Source of the DNA: Chaetoderma sp. LZ-2023a | Taxonomy: Eukaryota; Mollusca; Caudofoveata; Chaetodermatida; Chaetodermatidae | Reading direction: 5' to 3' | NCBI GenBank assembly: GCA_034401795.1 | Contig: CM067369.1 | Span: 182,629,445-182,693,444, forward strand | DNA length: 64,000 bases | Shown here: in pieces, positions 10,308 to 20,689 of the stretch | Layout of the letters: the number at the start of each line of letters is the position of its first letter | Position numbering within the stretch: the stretch's first letter is position 1 | The notes under the pieces: generated by a model | Seen by the model: only the letters and a program-made list of their open reading frames with translations | Database searches by the model: none | What the model was told of the DNA's origin: nothing | Translations under genes and position numbers: made by a program

Positions 10308-10576
10308 AAGACTAAAAGTCAAGAATTGGCCGACCAGCTTTCACATGTCTGATATACTGACACACTGACGATTCATATGGGACTATCTGTGGATGCATCT
10401 GTCACAATCAATCCTAGGCTTTTACGCCTATTGTACTCTGACTCCAGCACGGCTCTGGCAGTATATGTATTTTTATTTTATTGACGCACTTTTAATTTGT
10501 GCGGCTTCAATTTCCATGTGCTAACTTAGCCGACAGTGATGCACCCGTTAGTTTAATTTGTTGATCACCATCTCCT

Positions 10577-10654
10577 GGTCGGGGGATCGAACCGCCATTC
10601 TGCAACTCCGCATAGCATCAGCAACCAGGCATCTTTCCACTGGACCACCGCACC
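10577..10654 (-). repeat. tRNA-like SINE head, unit 3
   Basis: B box at 10583-10593, shifted by the 2-bp longer start of this unit. Confidence 0.7.
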
Positions 10655-10921
10655 AAGACTAAAAGTCAAGGATTGGCCGACCAGCTTTCACATGTCTGAT
10701 ATACTGACACACTGACGATTCATATGGGACTATCTGTGGATGCATCTGTCACAATCAATCCTAGGCTTTTACGTCTATTGTACTCTGACTCCAGCACGGC
10801 TCTGGCAGTATATGTATTTTTATTTTATTGACGCACTGGCAACGTGCGGCTTGAATTTCCATGTGCTAACTTAGCCGACAGTGATGCACCCGTTAGTTTA
10901 ATTTGTTGATCACCATCTCCC

Positions 10922-10999
10922 GGTCGGGGGATCGAACCGCCATTCTGCAACTCCGCATAGCATCAGCAACCAGGCATCTTTCCACTGGACCACCGCACC
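10922..10999 (-). repeat. tRNA-like SINE head, unit 4
   Basis: B box at 10928-10938. The fifth, partial unit ends before its head. Confidence 0.7.
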
Positions 11000-11269
11000 A
11001 AGACTAAAAGTCAAGGATTGGCCGACCAGCTTTCACATGTCTGATATACTGACACACTGACGATTCATATGGGACTATCTGTGGATGCATCTGTCACAAT
11101 CAATCCTAGGCTTTTACGCCTATTGTACTCTGACTCCAGCACGGCTCTGGCAGTATATGTATTTTTATTTTATTGACGCACTGGCAACGTGCGGCTTCAA
11201 TTTCCATGTGCTAACTTAGCCAAATTGTATGTCTGAAAGATGTACTATTTAATAATCATTCTTCCGATT

Positions 11270-11360
11270 CTATTGGAAGTTTTGAAACTAATTTGACTAT
11301 GCTCTGACTATGGTAGAAACAGCACTCAGTCAAATTAGTTTCAAAATATTCATCAGGTTA
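11270..11360. repeat. F1 foldback element in copy A'
   Basis: Duplicate of 4149-4240. Here the right arm reads AGTCAAATTAGTTTCAAAAT, closer to the family consensus than the copy in A. Confidence 0.65.
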
Positions 11361-12770
11361 GCTGACGTTACCTGTGTAGGTAGGTACCTTGATAATGGTA
11401 TTCTCGGAATTCACGGTTCGATCGATTCCAACACAGGCAAATTTTGAGTGGAGCTTACCTAAAATGGACACGGCATAGCTAGAAATGTATCTGTTATTGG
11501 TACCCAACCATTATCTCCATCAGCCTTTTTTACTGTCATCATTATCGGTCACAATCAACATTGTAAGCGTCATAATTGTTACTCTCATCATGTCACTGTT
11601 GTCATCACCATCATTGTCACTCAGCATAATAGTAAGATACAGTCATCTCCATCATCACAATCATTGTCACTGCCATCGGTCTTATCATCATCATTGTCAC
11701 TTCCTTGAAAGAACTTTACTATCATCCTCATCATCACATTCATTGTCACCATCATTATTATTATTGTCAATACTAACACCGTACACGCATTGTGAATGAG
11801 CTCATAAAATTGTGATATATTTATTTCAAGCGTTTCAAGCCGTTGGTGTAAGCGTGCAACACGTGTCACTGTGTGTGTGGACACAGCAGATGGTTAGGTT
11901 GTGCTTTGGACTTCTGGGAATAACAAAGGGAGTTTGGGCTGGCTGCTCATAAACCAGTCAGTCATTTGTTCTCTCTTTAATTTCACCTGGGTTCACTTTC
12001 TGCAGAGACCACCACGTATCAGAAATGAGGTTGGTGCCAATGACTCGGATGTGCATGTGCCATCAAGATGTTTTATCCTATTATGAAGAATCATTGATTT
12101 AAATAAAATGGATTCATTATACCTGTCTGACTTTTTTCATTTTCTCTAGTATTGGGCTCAATGAGAACAATTTTACCATTGTGGCACGTTTGGCCATACT
12201 TAGAGCTATTGACTTCAAACTTGGTGAGTGAGTACTTCTGGGCAAAAGCTACCATCCATATAATTACTAGGTCAGTCTGATCTACTTTCTGGATAATATA
12301 GGTGGCTAATAAAAGTTTATGCCATATAGTTCGATAACTTCATCACAAAGTGACATTATAAATTTAGTGATGTGAAATGATTATGTCGGAAACAAGATGA
12401 ATCAAGAAACAATGTAACAATTGGCGTCGAGCATGCGCATAGAACGCAGTTCTTACTTTCTGTTTCCTGGATTATAATCAAATTGAGAGGAGTTAAGAGT
12501 TTTTAAGACACAGGAAGCTTATGTCAATGAAATATGCAGCAGTATTTATTCATGCAATTATTTTTTATATGTTTATTCATTTCATACATTTCTTCATATT
12601 TCAGAGTGATAAATTGTACAAGTTGTAAATAATGACAAGATGCAACTTGAAATCAAGGACAAAATATAAGCCCATGATATTAGGCCTATAATAAAGTAAA
12701 CTTGTATACATAGCGTGGATTGGCACAGATTAGCAAATGCTTAGCGAAAGATGAAAAATTTAATGTTTGT

Positions 12771-13684
12771 TTGCAAACCAAGATGACTATTTTTGACAAT
12801 TTACCAATGATATCACTGGTTCCATAAACTAACCAGTTATTTCAGTGGTAAATTTTCAAAAATAGTCTTGCTTTGCAAATGGGCATTTATGAAGATGACT
12901 ACTGGTCCGCAAACACTAATGGAAATATTGCAACATCTTTTAGTATAGGCTATTGAGAGCAATACATATTGGGGTTGGAACTGGGTCATATACAGTGCAT
13001 GTCCATTTGCTGACCAAGATTAGAGAAGACTATTTTTGAGGATTTGCCAATGAAATGACTGTTTTGGAAATCTAACCTGTCATTCCAGTGGTAACCTTTC
13101 AAAAATAGTCTTTAGTTGGTCCGCAAATGGACATTATCAAGGCAACTACAGACATGACAGAATGATGCAATGGTAACATCTTTTTAATATATTTATTCAC
13201 ACTATTGACAACAATATATATTGGGGTGAGAGAACTGAGCTATAAACAGTGTACCAGTGTGTCCATTTGCTGACCAAGACTCCAAGAGATTACTTCTGAA
13301 AATTTACCACTGGAGAGACTGGTTTTGTAACCCAACCAGTCAATCCAGTGGGAAATTTTCAAAAATAGTCTGTTGATTTGTAAATGGACATTTATCAAGA
13401 CCACTGCGGAAGTGCTAATGATGGAAAGGTTGACCAGCATCTAGTATATTTATTCATCATGAGGCAATGAGCACAATACATTAATTAATACATATATTGG
13501 GATGCGTGAAATGAGTTATATTTTTTTTAAATCGTTCATAATATATTGGTTGTCAATTTGGGGACCCAGATTCCAAGAAAATTATTTTTTTTAAATTTAC
13601 CACCGTAATGACTGGTTCAGTAATCTAGCCAGTCATTCCAGTGGTAAATTGTAAAAAATAGTCTTCTCTTGGTCGGCACAAAAA
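12771..13684. repeat. Four F2 foldbacks in copy A'
   Basis: Counterparts of the four F2 elements in copy A, at about 12771-12883, 13004-13134, 13260-13391 and 13564-13684, displaced by 7123 bp. Confidence 0.7.
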
Positions 13685-14299
13685 CATTCCTCAAGATCAC
13701 TTCAGATAATGTCTTTGACTGCCTTGACCATAAACGGGTTTACTTTAGCTATTACATTATTACTAGGCCACCGAGGTGTGGTCAGTCACAAGTTCTACTT
13801 CACACTTGTCAATTTGTACTAGCCTTGGGCTAACAGTGGTAATAGGCTAGTGTTAATTTCTGTGAATGACACATGTAGGTAAAACCTTTCTCACTTTGTG
13901 ACCAAGGATGCGCCACGTCCATCTTGCAAAATCTCCTTATGCCATGGCGACCATCCATCATCCGTCTGTCAACTTTTGCTTTCAAATACTACTACTCATT
14001 AACCACTTGGCCGATTCCAACCAAATTTGGCTGGAAGGACCCTTTGATTGTCGGCTCCAGAATCACAGTTCAGAATTTTTATTCATCTATTTTTGGGGTG
14101 ACTCTTTGATTTTATTAAAAGTGTACTGGAAATTGTCAAAATGATAAAACATATACTTTTGTAAAAACACAATCTTAAATTTTATGAAAAAAAATATAAC
14201 TGCTTGACATATTTCAACTAACTTTGGCTAGAGTGACCCGGTCATGGTAGAACCCAGAACTTATATTCTGAATTTTGATTGATCAATTTTATGGGTGTC

Positions 14300-15930
14300 A
14301 AAGTTTAAAGGTGGTGCAATGGATTCCCTGGGTGCAGAAGCTTTTTGATAGACCACAACAATTGTTCCTTTACCATCAATGGTATCCTCAGCAAAATCGG
14401 TGTTGTCCACAGCAAAGAAAACAAATGTCCCTTTCTTTAGAAATGGTGGTACATACAGATTATTGAATTGTCTCATGTTTTCGAAAACCGAGTTAGCTAT
14501 TGCTGTTTCTAGAAGCATGGTACGGTGGTAGGATATGCAACAGTTCTGTGCATGAAGAAGATTCACAATCTTCTTATTCCTGGTGTCGTGATGCACAGAT
14601 AATGCCAATCCTAGAACCTGAGAATTTTCTCTTCTTTGCTGGGATCTGAATTTTTCAGAAGAGGCAGCTTTAGGTTTATGCATCACTTGCCTATCCGATT
14701 TAAGTCCAAACATGAGGGTTTGACAAGATGTAAGCACTGCTCTATCAACGAGACACTCTCTGGTTTTGCTATCCAAACTATCTACAGGTCCAACCATTAT
14801 CCATTGTATCAGTGTGTATAGTTCACATGGGATGTCATCCATATTGCTGGAAACAAGGACTGAACCAGGTTCACCATCATTCTTAGTGAATGTTGTGATG
14901 CTTTTTCGAACAATCTGTGCTGCCCTATAGATCACCTTCATGCCTTCCATACCATCATCTTCACACATCGCAGAATGAACCATTTCTGCCTCACATGCTT
15001 CTAGCGAGTACAGAACGGCACACTGGCGCCTGTCCTTTTGAAGGACAGATCTTACATGATTTAGCTCAGAAAGGATTTTCTCTTCAGCCACTGACTACTA
15101 AATGTAGGTGAATGATTGTCCAAGGATTTACGGTCAAACATGTTTATATATGTTATTTCTATGTCAGCCATAGACAAATAAGCCCCATTTCTGGTGTGTG
15201 TATCAACAATATGGATAATTTCAATCAGACATGCCATTTGCCGGGAGAGATCATTCTCAGCATTTCTTGTAGTATTTGAATCTCGTAAAATATGGAAAAC
15301 ATGCTTCCTCCAGCATGGCTTGTGATACCGGACATCAATTGCATGTGCATCACACGGGGAAAGCGAGGTATTTAATCTAGTAATTAATGCTGTATCTTGT
15401 GCTATTTCCAATGCATCTCTTAGGGCTTTACCAGCATTATGAGTTCGTAATTTGAACAACTGCTGATTATGATCGTCTGTCTGGCAGAAGAAACACAGTT
15501 CCTTACACAGTGGAATTGTCGAGGAACGTGTAAATACTGAAGTTGATGTCGATGCCTCATCAATAGCACTTTTCCTCTTTATCCCACGTTTCTTAGTAAT
15601 GTAAGACCCACTAGATAGTGCATCCTCTATGCCATTTCGTGCACGTCATATTTCTTCTTTGTTAGTGGCAGTAGAGTAACAACTGCGATGCCAACCCGCT
15701 TTATGTGAAGATAGGTCACCATATGTGCAAAGTCTAAGTCTTTCCTGAATTTCAATGTATTAACCATCTTTCAATGTTGCTCTCTCTTCGACTGCTTGCA
15801 ACAAATTGGTAAATGAGTCTATTCTTGGATGCTGCACCATTGGTCCTTTAACAGTAGCATCTGTCTGGCATAAAATGCATAGCTTCCAGTGTGTTAACTC
15901 CTGGGTTGCATCAAGCTGTACATCGCTCAT
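14300..15930 (-). pseudogene. ORF1 of the Academ-like element (broken, 3' truncated)
   Basis: ATG at 15930 opens MSDVQLDATQELTHWKLCIL. The same frame runs past TAA (15762-15760) and TGA (15648-15646) to 15061, and a frameshift near 15090 joins it to the frame that ends at 14300. Two related finger-like blocks are visible: LCILCQ to WHRSCY, and LCFFCQ to IDVRYHKPCW. After the shift come HVRSVLQKDRRQCAV, AQNCCISYHRTMLLETAIAN and VDNTDFAEDTIDGKGTIVVV, wording I recall from large families of uncharacterised invertebrate and fish transposon proteins that pair with the XPG-like ORF2. The reading stops at PPLNFDT where segment A' begins, so the link to ORF2 (9761) is lost. Confidence 0.7.
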
Positions 15931-16319
15931 GATTTACTCAAATTTGATGACAAAATATATTTGATCAATGCTTATTTCAAGATTACAAACGATAATCCTG
16001 AAGATTATTGCTGTCTGATTATGCTTATTGCAAATCTATGTGCAGACGATCATTTGAACAACTTTTCTGCAAACATTTGCTTTCAGTTTACTTTTACTGG
16101 TAAATTTGAAAATTACCCAGGGCCATCCATTATTGTAAAATTGTGACACACCGCTCACCATATACATACTCTGTCATAATATGTTTATTAATAAACATGA
16201 TGACAATGTGATTACGTAGATAACACGCCATTGGGCCATATCGTCATTCTATCCCCTCTATAGGATTACTATGGACTACTGTTATCGTTAAATATTGTAA
16301 CAAATATTGATTTAGAAAA
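15931..16319. other. Leader between ORF1 and the right TIR
   Basis: No coding or repeat signal. It would carry the promoter of the minus-strand ORFs, but I see no clear TATA box. Confidence 0.35.
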
Positions 16320-16672
16320 AAAGTGCGACATTTGCAGATGTTGTGTGAGAATTGCTTATTATTTTGGGAATTATCAACCAAAACATTATTTCTGGCACTT
16401 GAAGTTTATTATAAATGTTACCAATGCATTCGTTGACCCAGAAAACCTAGATATAGACATCAAAATTGTGAATTTAGGGTACATGGTTGCAGATATATTG
16501 GATTTCGAAGGATTTAGACGGCGGCCATTTTGAAAATTCAAGATGGCCGCCATGAAGACATTTATGCAAATGCAAACATTGGTTTTTGAAATTGGCATAT
16601 AAAATGCTTTCCAAAAATATATAGTGTTACAAATCCCCAAAAATTCTGAACGAAAATACATAGTGAACCCTA
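16320..16672 (-). repeat. Right terminal inverted repeat of the Academ-like element
   Basis: Inverted counterpart of 7624-7925. GATGGCCGCCATGAAGACAT and TGCAAATGCAAACATTGGTT match the left arm. It retains about 70 bp (about 16423-16488) missing on the left. The outer end is GTGAACCCTA near 16672. Confidence 0.8.
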
Positions 16673-16772
16673 CTAATAGTCAAACTGATGATCAGTGTAA
16701 CATTGTATTACTTAACAGAGAGGTCAGTGTTCTCTGAAAAAAGAAAGGAAGTATGACCACTGCACAGGACAT

Positions 16773-16854
16773 CTGTTGAATATTTTGAAAATAGTTTTAC
16801 TGGAACCTGTTGCTGCAAAAGCTTCCACTCAAATAGTTTTCTAAATATTCAAAT
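16773..16854. repeat. F1 foldback element
   Basis: CTGTTGAATATTTTGAAAAT, then TGGAACCTGTTGCTGC, then AAGCTTCCACTCAAATAGTT. The right arm ends CTAAATATTC. Confidence 0.65.
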
Positions 16855-17107
16855 ATGTTTAAATTCTGGTGTTCTAAAACCAATAGGTCACAATGCATAA
16901 TTATGCCCCTCCCCCTCCCCTCACACCCTCGTTGCATCACACAGTGCATTGCAAACAGAGAGGTGTACTGTGTATGTCTCTGCTGCAAATGACTAGACCA
17001 CTGTACAAAATTACTGGTTTGAACTACATAGACGAGCTAGACAGCTGTTTATAATTGTTGATGTCGTGATTTGTCTTTACCCGGTATTATATTTAGACAA
17101 AGGGCAT

Positions 17108-17108
<1 letters not shown>

Positions 17109-17164
<56 letters not shown>
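17109..17164. repeat. (AGT)n microsatellite
   Basis: About 18 perfect AGT/TAG units. The poly-Tyr open frame on the minus strand is its translation. Confidence 0.95.
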
Positions 17165-17780
17165 GCCAAGTAGTATTCTTTGTTTCTTGCGTTTTTTGTT
17201 GGTGAGAAAGTGGGAGGTGGGTGAGGCAGCCTTTCTACGTGTAGGCCTAAAGGGGGGCGGGGGGTGCACATTTATTCATAATTAATCCATAAAAGCAATC
17301 CAAGTTATTATATTGGTATCAGACCAACTATTAAAACTGGTACGCTAACTAATACCCGCAGATAAAAATTTAAAAACCCTATCAACCTGTCATAAACAAT
17401 CTGCCCCGAAATGCAGAGAGCAGCCAACGGCTGTTGTGCTGCGCCATCTTTGGGTTCGCGGAAATCAGCTCTCTTTGTATGTAATTTACCCACTACACCG
17501 TAGCCTGTAAATTTTATTTGTTCGGGAAAATATGCAGCAAAATTCCTTTTGTTTTGTTTACAGTATTACTGCAGCTGTAAGCCACACAAAGGTTAGGCAT
17601 ATTTGACAACATTCCGCGATCGCACAACAGGGTCACAATGACTTATTCGCACTGTCAAAGTGCACGATAACGAGGTCCCTCCGATGACGTCATACGATAT
17701 AGAGCTTTTCTATTTCGGTTTTTCTCGGGGTTTTTCGAGGACAACACAGAATTGCAAAATATAACATAAAACAGAGTAAT
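17165..17780. other. Gene-free stretch
   Basis: No homology recognised. It includes a G-rich run near 17251-17265 and a palindromic TGACGTCA-like site at 17684-17692. Confidence 0.4.
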
Positions 17781-17789
17781 ATATCAAAA

Positions 17790-18515
17790 TAAAACATTTT
17801 ATTATATTATTTATTGCATAATCTTGTATATTAAAGCCACTTTTGCTACCGTTGTGCTTGGTCTTTAAGTCTGCTCTAAGCCTTCTGTAATTTAGTGACA
17901 TGAGGTTCAAAGCCTTTAACCTGTCTGTGTAGCAGTAGTTTCTCAAATGTGGAACAGATTTAGTGGCTCTGTGCTGGACCCTTTAGATTATACAAGATTG
18001 TCTTTTAAAATGAGGAGACCATATGCAGTTACAGTATTCCAAAATTGGTCAGACTAGTGATTTGAATAACATGGTAAGCGTGTTTTCATCTATGTAATTG
18101 ATGGTTCTGTTAATTAGACCAACTATGCTGTTAGCCTTTGCTACAGTTGCATTTAAATATGGGTATCGAAGGAGAAGTTTTCATCTATGTGTACGCCAAG
18201 ATCTTTTTCATTTGTGTACGGTATGATTTCAATGGTTTGTGACTGGCATGTAGTGTCTGTCATATAATACTTGGTCCTAGGATTATTTGAACCAAGGTGT
18301 ATTACACTTGTTTTGTCTGTGTTAAAGTGTAGCTGCCACATCTGAGACCAATTACATACATTATCTATATTGTCTTGAAGGTTCATGGTGTTATGGTTGC
18401 CAATCAGTTTTGTATCATCCACACAGATCTTACAAGGGCAGGTTATGGAATCTGGTAGATCGTTTATGTACAATATTTTCTGACTGTGGTACAACCCGCA
18501 TAGACGTACAATCAC
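17790..18515 (-). pseudogene. Non-LTR retrotransposon fragment, reverse transcriptase 3' half
   Basis: Minus strand: YINDLPDSITC, CVDDTKLIGN (the usual ADD triad reads VDD), SQMWQLHFNTDKTSVIHLG and EKDLGVHIDENFSFDTHI. A frameshift then leads into KANSIVGLINRTINYIDENT, PILEYCNCIWSPHFKRQ, RVQHRATKSVP and DRLKALNLMSLNYRRLRADL. These are successive landmarks of jockey/CR1-type reverse transcriptases and their thumb region. Two further stops interrupt the second frame. The sequence starts abruptly at about 18515, a typical 5' truncation. The upstream RT motifs and endonuclease are missing. Confidence 0.8.
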
Positions 18516-19117
18516 TTTATGTACTCGGCCAAGTTCCCTATAGAATGAACAAGTGCGTATTGTACTATACCTACGACATATGCAGCTTTGTAAAAAAAAA
18601 TCTGACGACCGTCGATCAACAAATCGACTTATACTAGCTGCTGGTCAGAACCGTATTAAACCTAGTTGGGCCCAGGGCTATTATGTTGTGGGGGCCCCGT
18701 ATATGACATGGCAAATATTTTATTTCATATTTATTAAGCATATTTGAGGCCCAGAGCTATTATGCTGTGGGGGCCCTTATACATGACAAATAGGCATACT
18801 CTGTTGAATATTTTGATACTAATTTGACTGGAAGCCATTGCTGTCTAAGGCAGCAACGGCTTTCAGTCAAATTAGTATCAAATTATTCAACATCTTATGT
18901 GTATGGTTGTCTTAAAAATTGACATACTATGATTTTTGGTCCAATGGGTTAAAATGTCATAAGTGCCTTTTTACGATGTGAGGCCCATTATCTCGTGGGG
19001 CCCCAGGGCGATACCCGCGTTAGTCCTTTGATAAAGTCGGCTCTGCTGCTGGTTGCAGCAAAAAAAAACCCCACTTATTATTAGACATTACTATAATACT
19101 AGTTTGTTATGTTGTAG
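18516..19117. other. Gene-free stretch with two related GGGGGCCC motifs
   Basis: GGCTATTATGTTGTGGGGGC (about 18676) and GAGCTATTATGCTGTGGGGG (about 18754) are a short degenerate direct repeat. A third relative, TATCTCGTGGGGCCCCAGG, lies at about 18991. No gene seen. Confidence 0.5.
18801..18893. repeat. F1 foldback element
   Basis: CTGTTGAATATTTTGATACT pairs with AGTATCAAATTATTCAACA, around TGCTGTCTAAGGCAGCAACG. A good example of matching changes: GATACT in the left arm is answered by AGTATC in the right. Confidence 0.75.
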
Positions 19118-19342
19118 ACTGCCGAGTATCTTGTCAAGTGGAGTGGATACCACGTGGAAGAATCAACATGGGAACCTGCAGTACATCTGTCAAGTCTCAG
19201 CATCAATAATTACATGAATCCACCAATATCAGAACAGCGCCTAACCGATACAGCAGCAAGTCTGGAATCTGTTGTTCAGCAAAGGCTTCCCTCGCGCAAT
19301 AATCGCTGCATAATCAATTTCAATTTGGACATTTTCTGTTAA
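19118..19342 (+). CDS. Orphan chromodomain exon
   Basis: After TTGTTATGTTGTAG the frame reads TAEYLVKWSGYHVEESTWEP then AVHLSSLSINNYMNPP and continues to TAA at 19340-19342, 74 codons. YLVKWxGY and ExxTWEP are the core of a chromodomain, which binds methylated histone tails. The first beta strand would lie in an upstream exon that I cannot find. Chromodomains occur both in host chromobox proteins and at the C-terminus of some retroelement integrases. The AG acceptor and the stop after about 40 more residues fit either a last exon or an integrase tail. No integrase is seen upstream. Confidence 0.6.
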   Translation, partial: TAEYLVKWSGYHVEESTWEPAVHLSSLSINNYMNPPISEQRLTDTAASLESVVQQRLPSRNNRCIINFNLDIFC

Positions 19343-19602
19343 TGCTTTAAGTCAGACAAATGCATTATCGCTGAGAGGTCTGATTTCGAGAGACTCCCAT
19401 TAAGCTGACGCTGGTTCTACCAGATTCAGAAAAATGGCCGCAGAGTACAGCTTTCCTTCCCTGCCAGCCGAAGTTGCGCATGAGGAAAGTCTGTGCATAA
19501 GGACTGAGTGATTAGCGAGTTACGAGTTCCTGTTGAAAGACTCGTTCTCACGTCAGCCGTCAATGGAATTGTGTTTATTAAATAGGTTATAAACAGTGCT
19601 TA
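19343..19602. other. Gene-free flank of the chromodomain exon
   Basis: Possibly 3' UTR of that exon. No AATAAA signal is seen. Confidence 0.3.
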
Positions 19603-19927
19603 TTATTCATAGAATCGCGATGACGTCATCACAATCAAATTTCCCATAATACTCTCGGAGCGACGCCATTTATGGAGGGTCTAATTTAACATTACGAGCA
19701 ATCGGCCGTAAAACCTTAGTTGCATTTTCTTTACTATCTTGCAAAATTCACTCATGATTTGATGTTTTCTGGTACCGGGCGGGTTTATTACAGATACTCA
19801 GATACAGGATTTAATGGTTTGAGTTTCATGGAAAATGTAAGCAATGCATTGCTTTGAGCATGTAGTAAGTTTGCCCAAACTTTAATGGCGGTCGATCTCA
19901 AGATGCCCGGATGTGCGAAACTTTGAA
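19603..19927. repeat. Dispersed repeat D, copy 1
   Basis: Shares long runs with 57331-57668 in the same orientation: TCACAATCAAATTTCCCAT, CTAATTTAACATTACGAGCA, ATTCACTCATGATTTGATGT and GGATTTAATGGTTTGA. No ORF and no terminal repeats seen. Confidence 0.75.
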
Positions 19928-20107
19928 TTGTGCCTCGATAATATATTTACCATGCTTTTACCGCCTAATCCGTGCTATTATTATGACGTTATAATATTAA
20001 ACTACGTCATCTATATGACGTCATAATCATCATAGTGATAAAATAGCTCTGACAATCTGTGTTTATGAGTTGAAATTTATGCAATTAGTTGAATTTAATT
20101 AAATATT

Positions 20108-20201
20108 CTGTTGAATATTTTGAAACTAATTTGACTTGGGGATGTTGCTGCCTAAGGCAGCAACAGCTTCCAGTCAAATTAGTTTTTTAAATATTCAACA
20201 G
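20108..20201. repeat. F1 foldback element
   Basis: CTGTTGAATATTTTGAAACT pairs with ATATTCAACAG. The loop GTTGCTGCCTAAGGCAGCAA is itself palindromic, giving an almost uninterrupted stem of about 45 bp. Confidence 0.8.
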
Positions 20202-20309
20202 CTTACCTGTATAATTATATTTTGGGCTGCAGTCTGTAAAAGGTTAATGTCACCTATCATTGTTTACTTGTCAACAAAGGGGCGTGGCCTAGCTATTACG
20301 AACACCATC

Positions 20310-20412
20310 TTAACCCTTTAGTATCCCGATTTTGCAAAAAATGGGATGACTGGCTCGTTATCATTCCACTGGTAAATTTTCAAAAATAGGCTTCTCATGG
20401 TCTGAAAATGGA
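20310..20412. repeat. F2 foldback element, left part decayed
   Basis: TTAACCCTTTAGTATCCCGA, then GATGACTGGCTCGTTATCAT, then CCACTGGTAAATTTTCAAAA. The TIR-like start is present; the far end is not identified. Confidence 0.6.
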
Positions 20413-20569
20413 TATTTTCTGTGAGAAAAAGAATTTTTTCTAGACATTTCGCAAGCCTACTACCGAAGCAATAATTGGCTATGTCATCTACATGTATAAT
20501 AAGTCAGCATTGTTGCATTTTAAATACAACATGTGTCTTTCGTTTCTCTTTCTCTTCCCACTCTTCCCA

Positions 20570-20574
<5 letters not shown>

Positions 20575-20619
<45 letters not shown>

Positions 20620-20623
20620 TCTC

Positions 20624-20654
<31 letters not shown>

Positions 20655-20680
20655 TTCTCCCTCCCTCCCTCCCTCCCTCC
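20575..20680. repeat. (CT)n and (CCCT)n microsatellite
   Basis: CT repeat with GTCT interruptions, passing into CCCT units. The Ser/Leu and Glu/Arg open frames here are translations of it. Confidence 0.95.
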
Positions 20681-20689
20681 AAACTACAG

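Larger units (their letters stand above)
9756..11220 (-). repeat. Tandem array of a 345-bp tRNA-derived SINE-like unit, 4.2 copies
   Basis: GACGCACT marks the unit at 9793, 10138, 10483, 10830 and 11175, giving periods of 345, 345, 347 and 345. The third unit carries TTTAATTTGT in place of GGCAACGTGC-type sequence. Units differ by only a few bases. Each contains, on the minus strand, a tRNA-like head with pol III A- and B-box sequences. The array starts at a (TATG)n tract next to ORF2 and its fifth unit is cut at 11220, where segment A' begins. Such tandem organisation is unusual for a SINE and could reflect rolling amplification or unequal exchange. Confidence 0.85.
11221..14299. repeat. Segmental duplication, copy A' (3.08 kb)
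   Basis: Direct copy of 4100-7279. Its left edge abuts the broken fifth SINE unit. Its right edge stops within the GCTCAC-family repeat and abuts ORF1 of the Academ-like element. Differences from A are few, for example T to C at 11392-type positions and the missing 102-bp unit, so the duplication is recent or the result of assembly. Gene-free like its parent. Confidence 0.85.
7620..16675 (-). mobile_element. Degenerate Academ-like DNA transposon with long TIRs
   Basis: Two inverted copies of a roughly 300-bp sequence bound this interval, and the only coding sequence of the pair of minus-strand ORFs lies between them: ORF1 (15930 to 14300) and ORF2 (9761 to 8034). ORF1 has two Cys/His finger-like blocks, and ORF2 has an XPG/PIN-like nuclease core plus a CXC tail. 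An XPG-like nuclease is the hallmark of the Academ superfamily, so that is my best comparison; the superfamily is inferred, not shown. The element is interrupted by a SINE array and by segment copy A', about 4.5 kb of foreign DNA, and ORF1 carries two stops and one frameshift. The copy is dead. Confidence 0.65.

Noticed and set aside
9756-11220. CRISPR-like regular repeats
   Set aside because: Units are 345 bp with no short repeats and unique spacers, and the DNA is eukaryotic.
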